Part shown: one piece after another, positions 10,300-21,026 of the stretch
Numbering within the stretch: the stretch's first letter is position 1
How the letters are laid out: each line of letters starts with the position of its first letter
DNA from: Nemertoderma westbladi
Taxonomy: Eukaryota; Xenacoelomorpha; Nemertodermatida; Nemertodermatidae
Direction of reading: 5' to 3'
NCBI GenBank assembly: GCA_032718475.1
Contig: JAUCBJ010002127.1
Location: 1 to 40,709, forward strand
DNA: 40,709 nt
Notes under the pieces: model-generated
The model's input: the letters and a program-made list of their open reading frames with translations, nothing else
Database searches by the model: none
What the model was told of the DNA's origin: nothing
Made by a program: the position numbers and the translations under genes

Positions 10300-11252
10300 C
10301 ATTCGTGTGACTTGGGACTTAGCCACACGTGAACCAGTGCTGTAGTAAAGCCTAGCCAATGCCATGCCAGCTGCCAGCATGCCTGCATAGCCAGATCTGC
10401 AGATAGCCGCATACAGCTGTACTCTGTACAGGCAGACAGGCATAGCTGATGGCCTACCAGCCTACGCAATAAACAGATAACAGGATAAAGGTCTGAAGGC
10501 CGGTAATATTTAATAGGCCTACTGTAATATAGGCCTACAGCAGATAGGAGGCCTACTGCAGCTGTGCAGTACAACAGTAGGCAGGTAGGTACGGTATTGC
10601 AGTAGGCCTATTGAAAAGTTGAAGTTAAGACAAGTCAGGGCATTGCTGCAGACAGGCAGACAGGCGGACTCCCAGACTCCTGGACCTAGACTGCCAGACT
10701 GCGGCGCAGAGGCGGTGGGCAGTGGGGACAGTCAGTGTGCAGCGAGCTGGCGAGTCAGATACCGCCGATACCGGTACTGAGATAGATAAAGGACTGCAGC
10801 ATTGCAGGACTGATTGTATACAGGTGTATACAGTAGACAGTATATACTGCTACTGCTGTACAGCCAGACAGCGGTCTGGCAGTACTAGTACAGTAGTATA
10901 CACTACAGTAGTACTGCTGTACTGGTACCGCGTTGCACTGTCAGATTGTCTGACTGTTGAATTACCGACATACAGTACCGGTAGTTGATGCATTCGCTAC
11001 AAACCTATTCATTCCCCTTTGTTAAAATTAGATGTAGGGCCTAATAAAGACATATAGGAGGATGAGCAGGACTGCAGGATGCTATGATGACTGGAAACCG
11101 AAACAATTTAAATCCGCTCCATCAAGGTGCGAGTGTCACTTTCTAATGAATAATAATCGTAAAAATTGTAATTTAAAATGATAAACGTTTCCTTGCGTAA
11201 TTGGATATAGTAAACGTACTGTGTAAGTCGCATTTTTCGTTGAGTGGTTGTG
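10300..11252. other. Intergenic, GTAC/CAGAC-rich
   Basis: I see no gene here. There are many short palindromic words (GGTACC, AGTACT, CTGTACAG, TAGGCCTA) and CAGACAGG-type runs. The open frames found are short and follow this low-complexity composition. Confidence 0.5.
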
Positions 11253-11379
11253 TTAAACAAACTACCCCGGCCTAACCAATAAAGACACAAAGACTGCTCT
11301 ATTATTAAACAGGGTAATCAGGAGCGTGTTATTGCTAATGTAGGGTTGCTAAATACAAAACCGCTACTCACCGTTGGAT
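11253..11379. repeat. Flanking direct repeat, left copy
   Basis: These 127 bp recur at 26443-26582 in the same orientation. By eye they are identical apart from two short insertions (8 and 5 bp) in the right copy. The pair brackets the Bel/Pao-related block, so they may be the U5 ends of its two LTRs. They could equally be two copies of an unrelated repeat. Confidence 0.6.
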
Positions 11380-13337
11380 GGCGCTCGCCTGCCGTCCGCT
11401 AATATATTTCCCTAATTTTCTACGGCTCCTGCTAATTTCTTGTTACTTTCTCTACCGATTACTCGATAGAGAGCTAACTGTTCGAATATATGAGCCACGC
11501 GGGAATAACCAAAACAATAAACCCGAATCGGCTCCCTAAGCTTACTTAAGACGAGTGTGAGAGGCTCTACACTCAGAGTGTAATCCTACGGCCAAATTTT
11601 GCTGCTAAAACGCGTTAACAATTACGTCTTTTCTAATCGCATCTAATCGCAAAGACTGGGGTTCCTTAACGGAATGTGTGAATGTGAGAATATTTAAATA
11701 ATCAAAATTTTATGCAGTGTTTATTAGGGCTAATACCTACTGTGGGACTAAACTTGCCTACGGCTGACTTTAGGCCAGCAATTTACTAATGCGTGTTGCG
11801 TACTGTATACTGCGATCTAACTTATTGTCCGCTAATTTAAATAACCGCCCAGCGTGAATAGTGTATGGTACTCCAAATTATTGCCTTAACTACTCTCCGC
11901 TATGCTGCGTACAAATTCTTAATTTTACTAATTAATTACAGTCACAAATATGTAACAGCGTACTAATTACTACGTATTCCAGAATGCGCAATTCTAATTT
12001 ATTACGTAACTGGTTGTACTAGTAACAGTCTAAATACCGTATTATTTTCGACCTAATCAGTAATTATTTACAGTAAACTAAGAAATAGAAATCAATCAAA
12101 GGGAAAAGAGCACCTATCCAAACATTCGTGATTTATTAGGCACACTTTAGTAACACACCAATCAGCGTAACAATCAATATTTTATACTTACCAATTTAGT
12201 TCCTAATGTACAATTCTCAATTAGCGATCAACAGTTCACAACTCGCAGTCTACTACTCAGCTCGCAATGCACAATCCGCAATTCGCAATGTAAAGCACGT
12301 AGGCCTCTCCCGAGTACATCTAGGCTTCCTAACTAACCCAATTCCTGCCCCCCTAATACTACAAAATAGAGACAAAATCTGGATCATAAGCCCCTAATTA
12401 CTGTACTAGCGAGCAGTCTCCACTCTACACTGCCAACTGCCCGACCGCAACGGCGACCTTCCCGCCGGCATTGCCCGCCTTTGAATCCTCCGCACTCCCT
12501 TCGTCGCTAACCCCCGATGCACCCGCAGCGCCTATCGGTAACTTAGCCCTCCATCAAAATGAATAGCTACCGTAGCGGCGCATGCAAATCACAAAGTCTG
12601 ACAGTCTAAGAAAATCCCGTAGGATTATTGCGTCGAAAGGAATCACATAGAACCATTAACTAAAGGGTAGAAATCATAGTTCCAATTGTAATTAACAGTA
12701 ATCATTGGGATTGATTGAGAAACACAAGCAAGAATCAATTAGCTAATCATTGCAAGAAAATAATTCCGAAAAAAGAGCAGAAATACAGAATTTACAAAGA
12801 ATTACGCACAAATGTATCCAAAACTCTGAATAATGGTTGTGACAAAGAAGATGATACCTTACATACCGGCAAACCGCCAATTTATAGGTGATTCAAGAGG
12901 GATGATGCAATCGCTCTCTCATTGGCTCTCCAATCCGCGCTATCATTAGACCAACCTGGAAGCAGTTAGGCCAATAAGGGCGCCGGATTGTGAACCTATT
13001 GCTCTCCAAACCCACAATTCGTCACCATATAAGGTAATTTTGCCGATGCTTAATTTAGCGGTACTAATAACATGATGCACAAAGGTTAATTTAGCGCAAT
13101 TATAGAGAAAATTAAAACCAATAGCTAGCCCCATCAAGGCTAATAACAGCAAGCTTAAATCCAGGGTCCAACAGAAAACTTGCTACCCTGGAACTATCTA
13201 CTTATATCCTATTACAAAATTACATAGGTAGGGCTACATACTATACAAAATGGATGAATTCAAAATATATGGGCGTTTTATTTTCCTTATCTAAATGTCA
13301 TTGCGCGTTATTATGTCTTATCTAAATAATTATATTG
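11380..13337. other. Non-coding region, possibly long 3' LTR/UTR of the retroelement
   Basis: I see no coding frame longer than about 70 codons. On the minus strand there is a CCAAT-like/TATA-like arrangement (CACCTATAAA, complement of about 12,882-12,891) downstream of ATTGGCTC-type words. That could be an LTR promoter if this is the 3' LTR. The reading depends on the 127/140-bp flanking repeat and is uncertain. Confidence 0.3.
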
Positions 13338-13432
13338 CATAACGGACTAATATATTACACTATATAACGGACTAATATATTATACTGTATAACTGCTAAT
13401 ATATGTACAGTATAACGGACTAATATATGTAC
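13338..13432. repeat. AT-rich tandem repeat, about 24 bp x 4
   Basis: Four adjacent units follow the pattern ATAACGGACTAATATATTA, with variants in which TATTA becomes TATGTACAG. This is a local minisatellite with no coding potential. Confidence 0.75.
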
Positions 13433-13615
13433 AGCGCCATATACCGTAACACCGCTCCAAGGGAAATCATACAATGTTTCCCTCCACTTGTAGAAGAGTA
13501 TAAGGCGATGTATACAAAACAAAATAATTCGCTTTCAAAATAATCTAAATAACTTGATGCTATAATAAGTCTACTATTTACAAATATTGCCATAGATATA
13601 TTGCATAATGGATTG

Positions 13616-13775
13616 CATACAAATTAAATTTACAAAATATTATTTCTTTCAATGTTAACGATTATTACATACAAATTAAATTTACAAAAATACTGTTTCT
13701 CATTCGTTCTACATAATGATTACTACATACAAATTAAATTTACAAAATATTACTCTCTTTCAATATATAAAATTT
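13616..13775. repeat. AT-rich tandem repeat, 52-58 bp x about 3
   Basis: CATACAAATTAAATTTACAA recurs at 13,616, 13,668 and 13,726. Each is followed by a diverged ATTNNTTTC-rich spacer. The repeat lies between the unknown minus-strand ORF and the candidate 3' LTR region. Confidence 0.75.
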
Positions 13776-13975
13776 TGCTAGGGCAGGTGAAAGGAGTAAG
13801 CCAAACCCACAGGTTTGTCTCCCCAATCACCTCCTTCGCCTCTCTCATAATATAAATTCAAATAGGTACGACTAGTGTATATGAGTCCAGTCGAATGCTT
13901 ACAAAATGCTACAATATACATCAGAGCGACGATGATGTATATATCTAGAGTCTGTCGCCCCGTGATATGAATGCA

Positions 13976-15759
13976 TTACCGACCCGCTCCTGGGTTCTTT
14001 GGGCTCGCTCCTCTCTTCCGCCCCCTTCTCAGATACACCAACCGTCCTCCAGTCGACTCTGTTGACGTTGTCCGCGAGGCGTCACTCCCCGGAACCGGCG
14101 ACGATGTTCCCTGAGCCCCGACAGATTCCCCGCTCGTACTTCTCCCTCGGCCTCGTCCCAATTGTCGTGCTCCTGTGGTTGCTTCCGCCAACTCTTCCTT
14201 CTGCAATTGCACCCGCGCCTTTTCCGACGCCCCCTGCGCCTTGCGTTGCAATCGCTGTGCCTCTATAATAGAATGATAGTGATCGTCCTTGACTTGACGC
14301 TTGTCTTGGACCTCTCCTCCTGGTTCTTTCCGCGAGCTTTGAGCTCCAACGGTCGTCGCTGTGGGCGCTGCGGTTCGCTGTTCCTCGATCCTCTTAGCGG
14401 TCAATGACCCCACCGGTACGTGAGTCAATAGAAACTCGTTGCGGTATTGTATAGCCGCCATCCTCCAATCTCCTCGTGCGCGCACCACCTTTCTAGTTTC
14501 CGAAAACAGACCTTTCGTAATACGGTCGCAAATAGCAACAAAGTTCCAAGTGTATCATAATCTGTGATCTGCATTGGGACATCACGCAAGAACTTCGCGC
14601 ATAAAACTTCCCGTAGACAGTCAACGTTCCAATGATCCGACATCCTCACCATCGGCAAGAATCTAATCGCTTCTCGCGACTCCGGGTGATCTACCAATAT
14701 CGCAGGTTCGTTGCCGTCGGAATAATACACCGGTCGGGGTTGAGATACGGCCTGTGGAACAAATCCGGTCACTATCCTCGTCTCCTCCTGATGTCTATCC
14801 GCGGTCTTATTATATTCCGCTACCTGCGCTTCGAATAACTGTTTCGCCTTCGCCACTCGCTCCTCCTGCCGCAACGCATCTATGTCGTCCTGATGCTCAG
14901 GCATGAGGTTTCTCGCTCGATGAGGCGAAATAAACGTAGTCCAGGGACTCGAGAGCTCCAAACCCGCGGGTTTGGTACCCGAGTCCCGTGCCGCTTCGCA
15001 CCGCACCTCTAGGTCCTTGTAGGCTCGGTACAGCGAAATGGCCGCTGCCGTCTCTATCAAACTAGGTGTCGAACAGGGTTTAATCTCCGTATACGGATCT
15101 AAAGTCGTAACGGTCGGCATAATGGGTCTTGGAGGTCGCTTTCCGCTGAAGTCGATACTGATCATCGGGTTGCTCATTGGGTAACCTCCCTCGTTGTATC
15201 TAAGGAACTGGTGAGCTTGACATCGCGTTAATATCGGTTCAGGATGTTGCTCGTCCAATCGGTCGGGAATCGCCACGTCTTGTTTGTTCATGCATTCACC
15301 ACATTTGTAGAACAAATTGTATACACTGAAGACCTTTGACGTCTCTTGATCCTCGCCTCGAGTCCTCCGGTACAGATGCATTCCGTCAAACTGATCTCGG
15401 ACTGCAGGTAGAGGTTCGTCGTGTCGTAAATACATGTTCATATGGTACAGCCGTGCAATCTCCTCGTACGGGTCTGCACTAATGTCGCATATGTCTAATG
15501 CAAAATCGTACGGATACCGAGTGCGATACTCCTTCCGCAAAACTTCCATACGGTCCCCCAACGCTCTCATTCTTTCCCTCCTTAATTCTTTATCATATGC
15601 GGGTTTATACTTCCCATTTAGCTCCATCACCGACCTTCCATGATAGTAAACATTCGAGTCTTTACATCCCGGTCGGACAAATGGTAGTTCCGCCTCCTCT
15701 CTAGCACTAAATCCTCTCCGCGGTTGCACTCTAATTTCCTTCTCCATTATGAGCCGCAT
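13976..15759 (-). pseudogene. Unrecognised ORF downstream of integrase (about 594 codons, one frameshift)
   Basis: I do not recognise this protein. The ATG is at 15759 (a second in-frame ATG, MEKE, at 15747). The first frame runs to 14425, but the sensible sequence shifts frame near 14,551-14,557, after ..QITDY. It then continues through 14488 to the stop at 13976. Visible features are a CGEC...CQAH group (CxxC-x28-CxxH, zinc-ribbon-like) about 155-190 residues in, a charged helical middle, and an Arg/Gly/Ser/Thr-rich tail with RRGRKRG. No signal peptide or membrane segment is seen, so an envelope protein is unlikely. It carries one copy of the retroelement palindrome (14958-14975) and lies on the same strand beyond integrase, so it is probably an accessory gene of the Bel/Pao element. 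A captured host gene is the alternative. Confidence 0.6.
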
Positions 15760-16524
15760 ATATACATATATATATATCCCAATAGGTTCCGTTACGTAAC
15801 TAATTACACTGTGGGTAAATCAGTTAGATGCCGCCGAAGGACAGACCTCCCGAACCCCCCCCCCCCCCCCCCCCCCCCCCGCCTTCCAGCAGTTCAGGTT
15901 CGACTCTCTAGATCCCGTCTCATTCCTAACTATCCTCTAACCTATTCCCATGCATAGCGCAAAAACTTTGGAGATAAACTGGCCGTGACCAACTCACTTT
16001 TTGATGCCCAAACTACTCCCATTACTCATACTAAACTACAGTAGTTAGAAAGGACAATAGTCTCAATGCTCGACTATACCAAACCCACAGGTTTGATAAT
16101 CGAACATCACACTTCACTGCAAACTACTGAGTGGGGTCGTGTACGTCTCTGTGGTGCTACTAACCTTTAGCACCTTAGTTGTACTGTTGGCACCAATCTG
16201 TGGAAGTTGCTAAACTCAATTTACACTCCTACGTAATATAGCCGTCACCATGGTTTCTAAATGCTATTTTCCAGGCTTCACGACTTTTCAAATTACTGTA
16301 TATCTATAGACGAATTCAAAACGCGTCTATATATAGCGTCTGGAATTGTCTTGGGTTTACTTCTAAATTTTTAAAATTTTTTAATTTTCCAAAAATTTTG
16401 AAAATAAAATTTTGTTTTTGATACCCACCAGACAAAACTCAACGAAAATCACCGCAAACCCGCTCCTATGCATTTCCTAGTATTTGCATACGAGGAATGC
16501 ATACGAAGTGAGTTGCGTCCAACA
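15760..16524. other. Spacer between integrase and the unknown ORF
   Basis: I see no coding sequence. It contains C26 at 15855-15880, a palindrome copy at 16079-16095, and an ATAGACG...CGTCTAT inverted repeat at about 16,307-16,331. It could hold a promoter or splice acceptor for the downstream ORF, but none is recognisable. Confidence 0.45.
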
Positions 16525-17253
16525 CTAATTTTGGTTTGAGGCAGGAGACAAATTATAATCTCCTGTCTCGATGCGTGTCTCCTCTAATAACACGATATCT
16601 TGGACCGGTCGGTCCAAGGTGTGTAAACCATTAGTTTTACACTTCTTTGGGTGCGGACATTTGCACCTAATTTTCACAGTGACTGTGCGCACTATGTTTT
16701 GCACGTCTGGGTGTATGTGCAAGATGACTCCAGTTTCCCAATATTTTCTCTTGACAATGGGTTCGGTTATCAATACATAGTCTCCTCTTTGGAGGCTCCG
16801 AACTGTTTTGTACCACTTCGATCTGGTGGATATGGTGGGAAGATAGTATTCCCGCCAATATTCCCAGAATGTGTACGCTCCTAATTGTGTCACTTTCCAG
16901 CTTTTACGACTATATAGGTCGGCACTAATGGGTTCTGATGCCGGCACAAGAAATGCTGGACTCTGCATTAGCAAATGATTCGGCGTTAATGCAACACCGT
17001 CTGGCAACATAGCTATCGGCCTCGAGTTTAGTGTATGCTCGATTTCGATGAAAGCTGTGACCAGTTCGTCGTCGGTAAGTTGTTTGTTTACAGGCAACGT
17101 CTTAGCAATGGCCTGTTTTATGGAACGAACCAAACGCTCCCAACTTCCTCCTCTCCAAGGACTTTCTGGAGTATTAAATCTCCATTCTACTCTTTGCGGC
17201 AAAAGTGCTGCAGAAATTTCTCTATTCTGCGCTGCTTTGTGAGCCGCGTTTAA
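16525..17253 (-). pseudogene. Bel/Pao integrase, C-terminal part
   Basis: This continues the integrase core in the same frame after the TAG at 17254-17256. It begins LNAAHKAAQNR, then VEWRFNTPESPWRGGSWERLV, where the Glu of WERL is the third DDE residue. The HTLNSRPIA and LTPNHLL motifs typical of Bel/Pao integrases follow. Next is a C-terminal region with GDYVLI and ..KYWETGVI (SH3-like DNA-binding part) and a short Cys/Lys-rich stretch. It ends at a stop at 16525. A separate 20-bp near-palindrome lies inside it at 16599-16618. Confidence 0.85.
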
Positions 17254-19275
17254 CTAGCTATTCCCCCCGACAAAGTTTGTACCTTTGTCAGAGTAGAACG
17301 CCTTTACTAGTCCTCTCCTGGCCATAAATCTATTTAAGGCCAGGAGCAGAGATTTGGTCGACATGTCTGCCACACGCTCGATATGTATGGCTCTACTAGC
17401 CATGCATGTCAGTAGCAGGCCCCATCGCTTGTGGGTCAGCCGTCCACTCTTTGCCTCAATCGGACCAAAACAATCCACCCCTGTATTTGTAAAGGGTGGG
17501 TCATATGCCTGCACTCTCGCTTCCGGGAATTCAGCCATCTCCTGTTCCAATACTCGGGCGTTCACCCTCTTGCAAACCAGACAGGCGTTGTACATGGTAC
17601 CTACTGCCCTGCTTGGCTGCAATATAATGAATCGCTGTCTCGCTGCCGACAAACAGTGTAACTTTCCCGCATGATGTAACCTCTTGTGTATATCCCATAG
17701 AATCGCTCTTTGCAATTCTATTGGGTGACTAGGGATTATCACTGGGAACCTAAACTGTGAGTTTATGTCGACAGTCTGGATTCTCGATCTATGACAAATT
17801 AAACCCTTATGGATTAATGGAGTCCATTTTCTAAGGGGTTTATAGAGAACTGGTTGTTGAGCCGATAATAGATAGAATTCTTTTGGGAAGGCACACATTT
17901 GATAATGTTTCAAATGCTTTAATTCCGCTTGATCAATCTCATTCTCTGTCAGAGGTTGTTTCAATTTCTGAATTCGCTCGCTATTAGTGCTCATTTGTTC
18001 TCCCAAATGTTTCGAATGTTTTAAACAAAGGTACGAAATGTATCGGCTTAACCACGCAGTTCTTTTACAAATTGTCAGCCAAGAGGCAGACGAATTTAGT
18101 AATTTGTCATAAATACTACATGGCTCTAATGCCAGCGACGGTTGTCCGCTAACTAACGGAAGTTTCGAATCCAAACCCGCAGGTTTGGAAACCAAAGGCT
18201 CCATTATGTCAGTCATTTTCTGTCCGTCACTTACCAATTGTGACCCTCGGGTAGTCTGTAAGGGTGGTTTTATGTCATAACTTACCCTTCCGGACCTAGT
18301 AGTCACGTAAGTCTGTAGGTCTGACAGGTCTCCGGGCCGCTCCAATAACTCTTCAGGCCGCTCCAATGACTCTTCAGGCCGCTCCAATGACTTGAGTTTG
18401 GCTTTCGACTTTGACTTGGAGACTTTCTCCACTTTGACTTCTGCATCTTCTGGCATCGGATTGGTCACTATCTTTAGTCGCTCTGGCCAATGTTCCTGTG
18501 TCCTCATTAGAAAATCAGGTCCATGCAACCAAAACTCCTGGGACTCTTCCTGACAGGATTCCGCCGGCATTGCACCTCTCGAAGTTATGTCGGCCGGGTT
18601 TAACACTCCCGGACAATGTCTCCATTGTTCCTTCGTCGAAAAGTCGACGATCTGAGCGCGTCTGTTGGCCACAAATGTCTTTAGTGCAATATTGTCGGCT
18701 GCAATGTATACTAACACTAAGGATGCGTCCGTCCAATAAAATAAGGTCAATGTCGTGTCTAACTCCTCTGTTATCTGCTCACTTACCTCAACTGAAACTA
18801 CTGCCGCCTGTAACTCTGCACGAGGGACAGTCATGTATTTGACCGGCATTGTCTTTGACCTAGAAGTCACAAAGGCCGTCTCAAATTTATCCTGACTTAC
18901 TTCTCGGCGAAGGTAGGCTACCATACCAAAGCTGGTGTTACTTGCATCACTAAACATATGCAGCTCTAAATCAGCTGGGAATACCAACTGATTCGGAAAG
19001 TAGGAGCGGGGTACATCTATGTTTTTCAATAGATGCAACTCAGCTTCCCACTCTCTCCACTGCTTTGCATGTATAGGAGATATTGGTTCGTCCCACTCTA
19101 GGTCGGACAACCAAATTTTCCTCATGCACGCTCGTGCCTGTAACATTACCGGACTGATAAAGTTCATCGGGTCAAATAGTCTACTTAATGTCGATAAGCA
19201 AATTCTCTTAGTCAAAATCTTGTCTGGGCTACTGGGCTCAAATCTAACTCTTACCTGGAACTGTTTGGATTCCAA
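17254..19275 (-). pseudogene. Bel/Pao RNase H and integrase N-terminal part
   Basis: This frame takes over from the RT frame near 19,260. It contains RLFDPMNFISPV (the conserved connector after RT), then RNase H with HMFSDAS, PRAELQAA and YWTDASLVL supplying the acidic residues. A linker follows that holds a 7-residue LERPEES repeat and one palindrome copy. The integrase HHCC zinc finger (HKRLHHAG...CLVCKR) comes next. The DDE core has VDCFGP and FYSDKGTNF, giving the first two Asp residues. The frame ends at TAG 17254-17256, immediately after GTNFVGGNS. The enzyme would be inactive without the Glu, which lies beyond the stop. Confidence 0.87.
18335..18394 (-). repeat. 21-bp coding repeat in pol linker, x3
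   Basis: Three adjacent copies of GGCCGCTCCAATGACTCTTCA (first with one change, last truncated) encode LERPEE-type heptapeptides between the RNase H and integrase domains. This looks like replication slippage within a flexible linker. Confidence 0.8.
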
Positions 19276-21026
19276 GCGAGTCCCAGTACTCGCACCATGG
19301 GGATGGGTTCTACCCCCAATTCAATGTCTCCGCTCCCGTGATCTTTCACCGGGAACGACTCTAATAGGGCCTCCGAATTAGTGGTGAACTTGGTCAGAGG
19401 AAAACCCCCTGTAGCCAAGCACTTCTGTAGGCCGTGAGCCACTTCTATGGCTTGTTCCGCTGTGTCCTTGGACACCAATCCGTCATCCATATAAAAGTTT
19501 CTCAAGATGGACTCGATGACTTCTACTGGATACTTACCAATCTGGGCTGTTGCCGTTTTCTTTAGAACAAACAGCGTGCCGTTTGGACTATCACAGGCAC
19601 CAAATATCCTAACGTACATTTGGTATGTAACCACTGGGCCGGATAAGTCTTCATTCTCGTACCAGAGAAATCTGAAGCTATCCTGGTCTGCCTTACAGGC
19701 TCTTACCTGGTGGAACATCGCCTCGATGTCACAAGTAAACGCGAATCGCCGCTGTCTAAAGCGCAACAGTATTCCTATCAAATAATTATTCAGGTTGGGT
19801 CCGTCCATCAACTCTGAATTCAGGGACATACCTCTATAGACTGCTGCGCAGTCGTTGACTACTCGGACTTTGTCAGGTTTGTCAGGGTGAGTCACATAGT
19901 GGTGTGGGAGGTAATAAGTCTGGTCTGTCACTAAGTCAGGGTCCTCTACCTTCCCAGCGAATCCCTTGGCGAAATAGTTGTTGATCTGGGCGCAATACTT
20001 CTCCCTAATGTCCGGATTCTTTAACAACCGAGCCCTTACTCCGTTCAATCTTTTCAAGGCTAAGCTGTAGTTGTTCTCCAACTTAGGAGGTTGTCGACGC
20101 CACAACATTCCAACTTCAAAATGCCCTGTCGGTAGCAGATGTATGGTATCTTCCATCATCTCTAGCGACCGTTTCTCATCAGCGGACATGGTTAGATCAT
20201 ATCCATCGGGTTCCATTGCGTCCCTATCCAGCCATTCGACGGTTCTGGCTCCTGTCTCGAGGTCCTGGCGTATCAATTCCTTCTGCAATTCCTCCTTACT
20301 GTATTGGAAAATGTCTAGGTCTCGATATTTAGCCACCTGACCCTCCACTATATCGGTATAAGTCAAAACGTTACTCAGATAAGTAGCGTAGGCCGCTGAA
20401 CCAGACCCACGGGTCTGATAACAGTAGTCCTCAGGTTCACTATCTGTCCAGTCATTGTGAAGTGGTTCCGACAACCTAACATTATCGGGAATCAACTCCT
20501 CGTCCGACTCGCTAACGTCACTATAATGGTCAATACAGGTTCTCCTAAACTCGTCTATGTCTGGTGGTTCAACTAACGGTGGTTCAGTTAAAGGCTGTAA
20601 TCCGTCGTATCTATCCTTTGGCTTGTCGCCACCTGTAAACTCATAAGACATGGGTACTCGTGTATACCAACCTAATATAGTCCTATGGGCATGTGGTCCA
20701 TTTACATGCGGCTCAGCTGGTCTCGTTTCCCATATTTGGTGTGCGATCAGCTGTTCTGCACCAATCAACATAGATACATTCCTATAACCTACCTGGTGTC
20801 TCGGTACTCTGAGCTTGTCAAAATAATCCTGTGCTATGGGACTCATCGGCGGCACCTTACCTAACTGCCTGCCGAACCCCTTCATAGCTAGATACTTAAA
20901 TCCATCTAATGGCAAAGCTCTCCATTCTTGTCGAGTGTGTTGGTCTCTCGGAAGTAGGGAGTCTAGTTCTACCGAAATTCTGTGTCCCTTGAGGTCCCCT
21001 ACCCCGTGCATAGACTTTAACTCTAT
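19251..21026 (-). pseudogene. Bel/Pao reverse transcriptase
   Basis: This is in the same frame as gag-protease but lies after the TAA at 21027-21029. It opens with the end of the protease-linked region (LKGHRISVELDSL, SMLIGAEQLIAHQ, ILGWYTR). It then has a charged linker with one palindrome copy. The RT domain follows: PHHYVTHPDKPDKVRVVND, FTCDIEAMFHQV (first catalytic Asp) and FYMDDGLVS (YMDD box). It ends LGLAWN before the frame is lost near 19,260 and a stop is met at 19251. All visible catalytic residues are kept, so the inactivation looks recent. Confidence 0.88.

Noticed and set aside
12946-13152. 68-codon minus-strand frame with hydrophobic start
   Set aside because: Short, with no supporting context. 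It lies in the candidate LTR region, and such length is expected by chance.
13976-15759. Envelope gene after integrase
   Set aside because: No signal peptide, membrane anchor or furin-like site is seen. The protein is charged and soluble in character.
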